NCBI GenBank assembly: GCA_964633715.1
Contig: CAZWHQ010000005.1
Coordinates: 1-64,000 of the forward strand
Source of the DNA: JAUWVG01 sp964633715
Lineage (GTDB): Bacteria > Acidobacteriota > Aminicenantia > Aminicenantales > Aminicenantaceae
Direction: 5' to 3'
Length of the DNA stretch: 64,000 bases
The position numbers and the translations under genes are program-made. The notes below the pieces were generated by a model that saw only the letters and a program-made list of their open reading frames with translations, made no database searches and was not told where the DNA came from. Below are positions 41,901 through 48,799 of the stretch, one piece after another; the stretch's first letter is position 1, and each line of letters begins with the position of its first letter.

Positions 41901-42992
41901 TTATTTGAGGCCAAACCTCTCAGCAATTGATTTTTTCACAATCTTTCCGCCGTGAATATACACTCCTCTCGCCAGATCTTGATTGTGTTTTAAAACTTTT
42001 TCGATTCCCATTTCTCCAATCTCGATCAAATACTGCGCCACAAGATTGGACAGCACTTTGGATGATGTCCGACTGACTGTTGATGTGATGTTAGGCACGC
42101 AGTAGTGAATAATTCCTTCATCCTCATAAGTCGGTTGTTCCAGAGTTGTTGGACGGCTCGTCTCAACACAACCACCTTGATCGATGGCTAAATCAATAAG
42201 CACAGAGCCCTTTCTCATGGAGTTCACCATATCCCGAGTGATCATTATCGGCGCCTTTTCCCCGGGGCGGAGCACGGCCCCTATTAGGATATCGGCCACT
42301 TTAGTCATCCTTGCCAAGTTGTATTTACTGGCAAACAGTGTCACAATACGTCCTGAAGTCATATCGGTCAGCTGCCGTAGTCTTTCCATCCTTGTCCCCA
42401 AAACAATTGTATTAGCCCCTGCTCCTAACAAGGCTCTCGCCGCTGATCGAGCAAGAATCCCACTCCCGATTATGACAGCCGTCGCAGGAGGGACACTCAC
42501 CACACCACCGATAACAATGCCTCTACCGGATTGACTCGTTTGGAGATAATGGCCGGAGATAACCAAGCACATCTGTCCCATAATTTCGCCCAAACTCTCA
42601 AGGAAAGGAAGGGACTCGTTCTCATCCTGAATAATCTCATAACCGATGACAGTGGTATTCTTTTCTATAAGCATTTCAACGCTTTTCTTCCCAGCAACAG
42701 CCAAATGGTGAAAGCCAAATAGAATCTGATTGGATCTGATTAACTGATCCTCTTCTTCATTGAGCGGAGAAATATTGAGAACCACATCGCAACGCCCAAA
42801 AACTTCCTCTTTTGTAAAAACTATTTTCGCTCCTTGTGATGTGTATTCCTCATTGTTGTATCCAGATTTTAGCCCGGCCCCTGCCTGCACATAAACCGTA
42901 TGGCCTCTTTCATCGAGAAGAGAGACACTGCTGGGAGTCAGACCGGTCCTGTTTTCGATTTTGGAGCTTTCGTTAATAACTCCAATGTTCAT
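41901..42992 (-). CDS. Alanine dehydrogenase-family protein, divergent active site
   Basis: A 363-aa member of the AlaDH/PNT family. The N-terminal block IGVINESSKIENRTGLTP keeps the substrate Arg, FGFHHLA keeps the catalytic His, and IDLAIDQGGCVET keeps the late Asp. The nucleotide loop reads IIGSGILARSAARALLGAGA. In the segment where AlaDH has KVKEP, with a pyruvate-contacting Lys, this protein has NISPL, so both lysines are lost. It may use another substrate or be a paralogue with altered activity. Start: ATG at 42990-42992 with TGGAGG six bases upstream. It is the first gene of the nine-gene redox operon. Confidence 0.75.
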   Translation of the reverse strand: MNIGVINESSKIENRTGLTPSSVSLLDERGHTVYVQAGAGLKSGYNNEEYTSQGAKIVFTKEEVFGRCDVVLNISPLNEEEDQLIRSNQILFGFHHLAVAGKKSVEMLIEKNTTVIGYEIIQDENESLPFLESLGEIMGQMCLVISGHYLQTSQSGRGIVIGGVVSVPPATAVIIGSGILARSAARALLGAGANTIVLGTRMERLRQLTDMTSGRIVTLFASKYNLARMTKVADILIGAVLRPGEKAPIMITRDMVNSMRKGSVLIDLAIDQGGCVETSRPTTLEQPTYEDEGIIHYCVPNITSTVSRTSSKVLSNLVAQYLIEIGEMGIEKVLKHNQDLARGVYIHGGKIVKKSIAERFGLK

Positions 42993-43022
42993 GATAACCT
43001 CCAAAGTTACAAGAGACAGAAT

Positions 43023-43050
43023 ATAATATCAGATTAAATTATTGAGTCAA
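43023..43050 (-). promoter_or_regulatory. Promoter of the AlaDH-Nuo-Nfn operon
   Basis: On the minus strand: TTGACT (43045-43050), 16 bases, TATTAT (43023-43028), five of six matches each. The start near 43016 gives a leader of about 24 nt with a good ribosome binding site. Confidence 0.55.
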
Positions 43051-43058
43051 TTCATTTT

Positions 43059-43095
43059 GGGAAAGAATATTTAATTTGTGGAAATTTTCTTTCCC
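43059..43095. repeat. Perfect 9-bp inverted repeat upstream of the redox-operon promoter
   Basis: GGGAAAGAA (43059-43067) and TTCTTTCCC (43087-43095) are perfect inverse complements with a 19-base AT-rich spacer, ending 9 bases upstream of the -35 box. No U-tract follows on either strand, so an operator is more likely than a terminator. Confidence 0.4.
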
Positions 43096-43127
43096 TCAAC
43101 TCAAAAATCCATATATTTCCGGTAATT

Positions 43128-44111
43128 TTATGCAAAAATAGTCATCATCAATCCCAAATATAAAATATACATAGTAAGGAGGATCAATCCTTTTACTTTG
43201 CCCAAACGACAGCCAATCCTCATACAGATCAACATAACTGCCACAATGAGAATCATATATGGAAAAGTGAAGTTGATAACTTTTAATTCAACTTGGAGTG
43301 GCCTGACAATCGAGGCAGCTCCAATAATCCATAAGATATTCAACACATCGGCCCCAAGGATATTCCCGACTGCAATCTCTCCCTCTCCGCGTCTCGCGGC
43401 TGTAATACAAACCCCTATTTCAGGGATGGAGGTACCGATAGCCACTACTGTCGAACCGATCACAGTCTCAGATATGGAAAAAAATTCGGCAATATGTACA
43501 GCCGACCAATTGACAACAAAACTGGCCAATATCACCCCAGAAACTCCACCAATCAAACAGAGAACACATCTTTTTATCTCGGCTTTCTTATGGACTAAAA
43601 ACTCTTTCTGCTCAGCTACCCCTCCCTCTGCGACTCCATTGGAAGCATCCATCCTGTATCTCGGATTCTTGATGACAAAAATGAAATACACCACAAGGAT
43701 TAAAACAAACAGCAAACCTTCCAGCCGGCCGATAATACCGTTTCTCACGAGAAGATATACAAAAATGTCGATAGAGAGAAGAAAAACAGCTGTGAATTTG
43801 AGAATACGGCAGTTTATAAGAATTGCGGCGGGAGCAAAAAGAGCAGCCATGGCAATGGCAATCCCGTCATCACAAATAACAGATCCCACAGCATTCCCAA
43901 GTGAGATCTCCAGATTTCCAAGTATGGCGGCAATGACAGAAACGCTAAATTCAGGAGCCGTTGTCGCAAGACTGACAAGGACAATCCCAACGATCAACTT
44001 AGGAATTTTAAAAACATCGGCAATTCCTGATGCACCAATAACTAAATAATCTGCAGCCTTAAATAAAATCACAAAAGAAAATATCAGCGCCACAAAATAT
44101 ATATAGACCAT
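43128..44111 (-). CDS. Calcium/sodium antiporter of the CaCA family (YrbG-like)
   Basis: A 327-aa membrane protein with about ten helices in two inverted halves. The first alpha-repeat reads ATTAPEFSVSVIAAILGNLE then GNAVGSVICDDG. The second reads ATSIPEIGVCITAARRGEGE then GNILGADVLN. These acidic-residue loops form the cation site. A hydrophilic loop near the middle (about residues 150-175) separates the halves. It follows the amidohydrolase gene after 9 bases. Confidence 0.87.
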   Translation of the reverse strand: MVYIYFVALIFSFVILFKAADYLVIGASGIADVFKIPKLIVGIVLVSLATTAPEFSVSVIAAILGNLEISLGNAVGSVICDDGIAIAMAALFAPAAILINCRILKFTAVFLLSIDIFVYLLVRNGIIGRLEGLLFVLILVVYFIFVIKNPRYRMDASNGVAEGGVAEQKEFLVHKKAEIKRCVLCLIGGVSGVILASFVVNWSAVHIAEFFSISETVIGSTVVAIGTSIPEIGVCITAARRGEGEIAVGNILGADVLNILWIIGAASIVRPLQVELKVINFTFPYMILIVAVMLICMRIGCRLGKVKGLILLTMYILYLGLMMTIFA

Positions 44112-44120
44112 TATTTTCCG

Positions 44121-45797
44121 CTATTTTTGATAGACAATTTCCCCCCCCACAATGGTCATCAGAACTTGTGTGTGGGAGATATCCACGGGGAGGATTTCGA
44201 ACAGATTGTCGCTCAGCACTACAATGTCAGCATATTTTCCTTCCACGAGCGAACCCTTGCGGCCTTCTGCAAACTCCGCATAAGCTCCATTCAGCGTGTA
44301 GCCCTTGATAGCCTCCTCCAAGGAGATTTTTTGTTCAGGAAACCACCCATTTGGATTTTTTCCGTCGAGTGTACTTCGGGTGACGGCCGCGTAGATTCCT
44401 AATAAAGGATTCATCGGAGCCACCGTCCAATCCGAACCAAATGCTAAAACGGCATCCTTGTCCAGTAACGATTGGAAGGCGTATGCGGTTTGTGCTCGGT
44501 CCGGTCCAATTTTTATTTCGGCCCACCGGCCGTCATCTATTGCATGATAAGGCTGCATAGAAGCCAATATTCCAAGTTCAACAAATCGTTCCATATCCCC
44601 AGGAAGGAGATGCTGCGCATGTTCAATTCGCCATCTCCTGTCGCGCACTCCATTTTCCTTTATCACTTTTTCAAATATGTCCAGGATAAGATGGCTAGCT
44701 CTATCGCCAATCGCATGGACGGCCAGCTGAAGCCCTTCTCGATCGGCTGATAAAATGCGCTTTGTCATCTCCCCTTCAGGAAACATATCCGGAGCCAGAA
44801 GACCAGAAGTCAAGGGATTGTCGGTATAGGGCTCAAAGAAAAAAGCCGTTTCCGATCCCAAAGAACCGTCAACAAAACCTTTTAATCCTCCCAGTGTTAA
44901 ATAAGATTGGTTCGGAGGAATTTTTGATTTGACTGTAGAAAGATATTCAGGATGAGATATGGGCGTGTACCCATGGAAACGAGCCGTAAGTTTTTTGTTC
45001 TTAAAGAGCTGCTCCAAAGCCAAGGCACTTTCCTCATAATTCATATCATGTATAGTGGTTACCCCCAGTTGTGCCGCATGTTCTAGGGCAGCGACCGCCG
45101 CTTTCTTTTTTTCATCAAGTGTAAATTCTGGAATGTGTTGAAAAACAAGCTCCATGGCTGCATCTTTTAATATACCGGTTGGTTCACCGATTAAACTGTC
45201 CTTGATGATTTCGCCACCTGGAGGAGAAAGAGTATTATTGGTTATCCCCGCTATTTTCATCGCAGCTGAATTGATGAGAACCATATGACCGTCATAGCGG
45301 CTAATGCACACAGGATTATGCGGAGTGACAGAATCAATCCAATCCTTATGAGGCAATTGCGGAGGATCGAATTTTTGGTGGTCCCAATTCCCGTTGAGAA
45401 TCCATTCACCCTTCCCAGTAGATTCAGCTTTCTCTTTGATCTTTGCTATAAATTCCTCTTGACTCTTTACGTCTACCAACTGAATACTGGAGAGAGAAAA
45501 TCCCCCGTTTAAAAAATGTGTGTGGCTATCGATAAATCCTGGAAGTACAAAAGCACCTTGGAGATCCATCGTTTTTGTGGCAGATCCTTCCAGCTTTTTT
45601 ATGGCTTTTGTAGAACCAACTGCAAAAATATTCTGACCAGAGATCGCAACGGCCTCGGCCCACGGCTGGTCCGGATTGACTGTCCAGACAACTCCATTTA
45701 GAAGGATAAGATCGATTTCGCTCTTATCGGAAGGAGACAAACAGGAAACGTAGGTAAGAAGGAATATCATAGCAAGGCCAAGATAAAATATTTTCAT
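44121..45797 (-). CDS. Lipoprotein amidohydrolase, YtcJ-like
   Basis: A 558-aa metal-dependent hydrolase. A lipobox-like LTYVSC near residue 19 suggests a membrane-anchored periplasmic enzyme. Metal-site motifs: DSHTHF (about residue 92), HAIGD, RIEHAQ and FGSDWTVAP. The GFVDGSLGS segment carries no Lys at the position that is carbamylated in some relatives. The substrate is unknown; YtcJ relatives act on N-acyl or amide substrates. Start: GGAGG upstream of the ATG at 45795-45797. Confidence 0.82.
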   Translation of the reverse strand: MKIFYLGLAMIFLLTYVSCLSPSDKSEIDLILLNGVVWTVNPDQPWAEAVAISGQNIFAVGSTKAIKKLEGSATKTMDLQGAFVLPGFIDSHTHFLNGGFSLSSIQLVDVKSQEEFIAKIKEKAESTGKGEWILNGNWDHQKFDPPQLPHKDWIDSVTPHNPVCISRYDGHMVLINSAAMKIAGITNNTLSPPGGEIIKDSLIGEPTGILKDAAMELVFQHIPEFTLDEKKKAAVAALEHAAQLGVTTIHDMNYEESALALEQLFKNKKLTARFHGYTPISHPEYLSTVKSKIPPNQSYLTLGGLKGFVDGSLGSETAFFFEPYTDNPLTSGLLAPDMFPEGEMTKRILSADREGLQLAVHAIGDRASHLILDIFEKVIKENGVRDRRWRIEHAQHLLPGDMERFVELGILASMQPYHAIDDGRWAEIKIGPDRAQTAYAFQSLLDKDAVLAFGSDWTVAPMNPLLGIYAAVTRSTLDGKNPNGWFPEQKISLEEAIKGYTLNGAYAEFAEGRKGSLVEGKYADIVVLSDNLFEILPVDISHTQVLMTIVGGEIVYQK

Positions 45798-45815
45798 ATA
45801 ACCTCCATCACAAAT

Positions 45816-46592
45816 TCAAATACTCAGTTTCTCCAAATCATTCAGAAAATAAAGACGGCCAAAATAACTTTTTCTGAGCTCCTGTTCAATTTCAGATTCG
45901 GAAAAATCGAGATCGCCAAAAATATGGCAGGGTATCAGGCACTTCACCCCGCTGTTCTGACTCAAACGGCCCAGGTCATAAGCACAGGTGTGTATATCAT
46001 AAAGAATGGGGTACAAATCAAAATATCTTTTAGGCGCGCTACATTCATGGATAAGATAATCGATGTCTTTGGCCGCTTCAAAAATTGGTGGGTAGATGGG
46101 AGTATCTCCTGAAAAGAAGAGTCTTTTGTTCGAATCTTTGAACTCAAAAGAAAAAGCAAGCGACGAAGGATGATGTGGCACATCTAAACAGGAGCAGGAA
46201 AGTGAGGGAAGCACAAAAAAATCCTCTTTTGATTTCACAGGGACAAAATTTATGCGGCATTTTATTTTTTCTTCCCGGAGGTGAAAAAGATCGAGCAAAT
46301 TTTGGCAAAAAAGGATACTCTCTTTTTTGCCATACAGATAAATCGTGCAATCGACCAGCATCAAACTGTGCACCAAAGAGGGCAGACCATATACGTGATC
46401 TGGGTGAACATGTGTAATAATAACGGAAACAATTGACTCCGGATTGAGATCGATTTTTTTAATTTTTTGAATAACACTCCCAGGACAGTCGACAAGGACG
46501 AGTTTTTCGTTATGCTGGATCATTAAAGAAGTGTTGTCTCTCTCTCGGGTGGCAATCCAACCCCCTGTTCCCAAAAAATAAATCTCAGCCAT
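45816..46592 (-). CDS. MBL-fold metallohydrolase, RNase Z-like
   Basis: A 258-aa metallo-beta-lactamase-fold hydrolase. FLGTGGWIATRERDNTS at the N-terminus resembles RNase Z. Metal motif THVHPDHVYGL, then HHPSSLAFSFE, FFSGDT and a late PCHIFGD. Its single-domain form could be tRNase Z or a related phosphodiesterase. The ATG at 46590-46592 has no Shine-Dalgarno, and the best promoter predicts a leader of about 10 nt. It is the first gene of a three-gene set with the amidohydrolase and antiporter. Confidence 0.75.
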   Translation of the reverse strand: MAEIYFLGTGGWIATRERDNTSLMIQHNEKLVLVDCPGSVIQKIKKIDLNPESIVSVIITHVHPDHVYGLPSLVHSLMLVDCTIYLYGKKESILFCQNLLDLFHLREEKIKCRINFVPVKSKEDFFVLPSLSCSCLDVPHHPSSLAFSFEFKDSNKRLFFSGDTPIYPPIFEAAKDIDYLIHECSAPKRYFDLYPILYDIHTCAYDLGRLSQNSGVKCLIPCHIFGDLDFSESEIEQELRKSYFGRLYFLNDLEKLSI

Positions 46593-46608
46593 TGTTTTAT
46601 CTAGAGTC

Positions 46609-46637
46609 TTTATAAAAGAATACCTGGCTAAAATCAA
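46609..46637 (-). promoter_or_regulatory. Promoter of the MBL-amidohydrolase-antiporter set
   Basis: On the minus strand: TTGATT (46632-46637), 17 bases, TATAAA (46609-46614). The predicted start near 46602 leaves about 10 nt before the ATG. Confidence 0.45.
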
Positions 46638-46733
46638 CTCCTCCTCAACCCAACTATTTTTGGGAGTATCCTCATTTCCATGATTTCAAGAACGAATTCA
46701 AAACAGGGACAAATAATCACAAATATGAAATCT

Positions 46734-46755
46734 GAAAAAGTGGAAACGCTCCACT
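46734..46755 (-). terminator. Rho-independent terminator of the candidate RNA
   Basis: On the minus strand AGTGGA-GCGTT-TCCACT forms a six-pair stem (46739-46755) followed directly by TTTT. The plus strand also reads into a T-run after the stem, so it may work in both directions. Confidence 0.55.
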
Positions 46756-47015
46756 CGGATTTTTAACGCCGCCACACCACCCCTCCATTTTAGGCAGTAG
46801 GATTTTCCCCTATAGAAAGGAGGCCTCTCGGCGCTTGCGTAACTCCGCAGGTATAATTCACTCACCTCAGATGGACTCTCAAGAAGACACGTACCAATTT
46901 TATTCAAATCACCCGTGCTCAAACATACTCAGCGGCCGACCTTGTCGACTTCCCTCGAGAAACATAACTCCGAAAGGCTAAATCCTCGGATGTCACTTTT
47001 TCCATCATTTTCAGA
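46734..47015 (-). ncRNA. Candidate structured RNA, possibly 6S-like
   Basis: A GC-rich island inside a 540-base gene-free stretch. Read on the minus strand, GGATTT (46980-46985) can pair with AAATCC (46800-46805), then GGAG with CTCC, TCTCG with CGAGA, CCGC with GCGG, and CACG with CGTG. This gives a long interrupted rod of about 186 nt between the outer arms. That length and rod-with-bulges shape recall 6S RNA. A terminator follows at 46734-46755 and a TATAAG (47022-47027) lies upstream. I see no tmRNA, RNase P, SRP or tRNA signature. The RNA class is inference from manual pairing; the transcript ends are approximate. Confidence 0.35.
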
Positions 47016-47096
47016 TTCCTTCTTATATGATTTCTCCATATCTTCCTAAACGTCTAAAAAAATCACAAAAATGGAGATTTTCAATTTTTGGCTGTC

Positions 47097-47124
47097 TTGA
47101 CAGGGCATGTTGACTCTGCATAAT
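47097..47124 (+). promoter_or_regulatory. Promoter predicting a leaderless GHMP-kinase mRNA
   Basis: Perfect TTGACA (47097-47102), 16 bases, CATAAT (47119-47124). Only 8 bases separate the -10 box from the ATG at 47133, so transcription should start at or within a base or two of the start codon. Confidence 0.6.
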
Positions 47125-47132
47125 AAGATATC

Positions 47133-48212
47133 ATGCATAAACATGAGTTAAAGGTATCGGCTCCGGGACGAATTTGCCTGTTTGGGGAACATCAGGATTA
47201 TTTTGGACTTCCAATAATTGCAGCAGCTATTAATCTCCGCATCACCATCTCCGGAAAGAGGAGGTCTGACCCAACTATTGTCATCGACCTGCCTGATATC
47301 GGTGAAGAGGAATCCTTTCCGCTGGGAGAAGAACTCGAATACAGTAAAGCCCGAGACTATCTGAAAAGTACGATCAACATTCTTCAGAGAGAAGGCCGGA
47401 TTCCAGATTCTGGTTGGGACTGCCAAATCCGAGGGACTATTCCTATCAATTCCGGCACAGCCAGTTCTTCCGCTCTAGTTGTAGCCTGGACAAAATTTCT
47501 TCTCGAAACCGTTCAAGATCAAAGAGCCGGACTTCCAGAAGCCATAGCAAATTTGGCGTTTATGGGAGAGGTGTCTGAGTTTAGAGAACCCGGCGGGAAA
47601 ATGGATCATTACTCTTCCGCAATGGGAGGAGTGGTTTCCATTCATTTCGAAGATAAACTTCAGGTCACACAGCTTAAAAACACTCTTGGATCATTTGTCT
47701 TGGCCGACTCGCTCCAAAGGAAAGATACCACAGGAACACTCGGTTTTATCAAAACCCATGTTCTCAAAGGAGTGAAGAAAATCCAAAAGGAGAGGACCGA
47801 ATTTCGACTCAAAACTTCACCTCTGCAAGAATATATGGAAGACATCGAGCAATTGGATAAAAACGAGAGAGACCTGCTTACAGGGACTCTGCTCACGCGA
47901 GATCTGACTGCTGAAGGAGAAGTTCTCTTTAAGTCCGAGATATTCGATCATGCTCAATTTGGAGACCTCCTTTCCCGCCAGCAAGATGTACTCCATAACT
48001 ACCTGAAAATATCCACTCCAAAAATTGACCAGATGCTCTATGCGGCACTTCAAGCTGGAGCTTTAGGTGGCAAAGGGAACGGATCAGGAGGTGGAGGTTG
48101 TGTCTTTGCGTATTCGCCCACTCGAGCAGAAGAGGTGGCTGAAGCATTGAGGCGATTAGACACCAAACCTTTTATCATACACATTGGAGAAGGAGTCAGG
48201 ATTGAATCTTAA
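47133..48212 (+). CDS. Galactokinase-family GHMP kinase
   Basis: A 359-aa sugar kinase. The N-terminal galactokinase-type signature APGRICLFGEHQDYFGLP contains the residues that contact the sugar. The ATP loop PINSGTASSSALVVAW is the GHMP motif, and GGKGNGSGGGGCVFAY is the C-terminal glycine-rich motif. Galactose, arabinose or heptose phosphate kinase activity are all possible. There is no Shine-Dalgarno; the ATG coincides with the predicted transcription start. The efp gene follows after 20 bases. Confidence 0.8.
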   Translation: MHKHELKVSAPGRICLFGEHQDYFGLPIIAAAINLRITISGKRRSDPTIVIDLPDIGEEESFPLGEELEYSKARDYLKSTINILQREGRIPDSGWDCQIRGTIPINSGTASSSALVVAWTKFLLETVQDQRAGLPEAIANLAFMGEVSEFREPGGKMDHYSSAMGGVVSIHFEDKLQVTQLKNTLGSFVLADSLQRKDTTGTLGFIKTHVLKGVKKIQKERTEFRLKTSPLQEYMEDIEQLDKNERDLLTGTLLTRDLTAEGEVLFKSEIFDHAQFGDLLSRQQDVLHNYLKISTPKIDQMLYAALQAGALGGKGNGSGGGGCVFAYSPTRAEEVAEALRRLDTKPFIIHIGEGVRIES

Positions 48213-48232
48213 AGGACACACCAGGAGGAGTC

Positions 48233-48793
48233 ATGATTAATGCCACTCAGGTGAGAAAAGGCATGATTTTGAAAGTCGAAGAAGAACTCTATAAGGTTTT
48301 TGAAACAACACATATCACTCCAGGAAAAGGACAGGCAATCATCCAGACTAAACTCCGGAAGCTTAAAGACAAAACTTTGCACGATTATAGATTCCGTTCG
48401 AAGGACCGCGTTGAACAGGTCTATCTCGAGGAGATAGAAATGGAATATCTTTACCAAGAAGGGGATGAATATATTTTTATGAACCAGTCTAATTATGAAC
48501 AAATTCATCTCAACTCCGACATCCTGGGAAATACAGTGAACTACTTGATACCGAATGTGGTATTTTCAATCGAAATGTTTGAAGGTGTTCCCGTTGGAGT
48601 CAACCCTCCTCTGACTATCGAACTCAAAGTCATAAAGACTCCACCTTTTCTAAAGGGTGCCACTCAAACGGCAAGCAATAAACCAGCTACCCTAGAAACA
48701 GGCATTATTGTTAATGTTCCTCAATTTATAAAAGAGGGAGATGTTCTCCGTATCGATACTCGAGAAGATAAGTACCTCGAACGAGTCAAATAA
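48233..48793 (+). CDS. efp: Translation elongation factor P
   Basis: A 186-aa EF-P that relieves ribosome stalling at polyproline. Three beta-barrel domains. The tip residue that is modified in other bacteria is Lys32, in TPGKGQAII, so this is the lysine type (beta-lysylation or a similar modification is possible; no epmA/epmB-like gene is in the window). The AGGAGG upstream of the ATG is strong, unlike the gene before it. Confidence 0.96.
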   Translation: MINATQVRKGMILKVEEELYKVFETTHITPGKGQAIIQTKLRKLKDKTLHDYRFRSKDRVEQVYLEEIEMEYLYQEGDEYIFMNQSNYEQIHLNSDILGNTVNYLIPNVVFSIEMFEGVPVGVNPPLTIELKVIKTPPFLKGATQTASNKPATLETGIIVNVPQFIKEGDVLRIDTREDKYLERVK

Positions 48794-48799
48794 CCTGAA

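Larger units (their letters stand above)
46593..47132. other. Gene-free interval between the MBL hydrolase and the GHMP kinase
   Basis: 540 bases without a convincing coding frame. It holds, left to right, the MBL promoter (46609-46637), the terminator and candidate structured RNA (46734-47015), and the GHMP-kinase promoter (47097-47124). The only frame of note (46698-46922, minus) coincides with the structured island and has no ribosome binding site or recognisable product. Confidence 0.6.

Noticed and set aside
43198..44049. 283-codon open frame antisense to the Ca/Na antiporter
   Set aside because: Pro/Thr-rich mirror of a membrane protein, without a ribosome site; the antiporter on the other strand is clear.
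46698..46922. 74-codon frame in the structured-RNA island
   Set aside because: No ribosome site or domain; the hairpins and terminator fit an RNA better.
46734..47015. tmRNA, RNase P RNA, SRP RNA or tRNA in the GC-rich island
   Set aside because: None of their hallmark motifs is present: no tmRNA ends, no GAGGAAAGTCC, no GGAAGG SRP loop, no T-loop with CCA.
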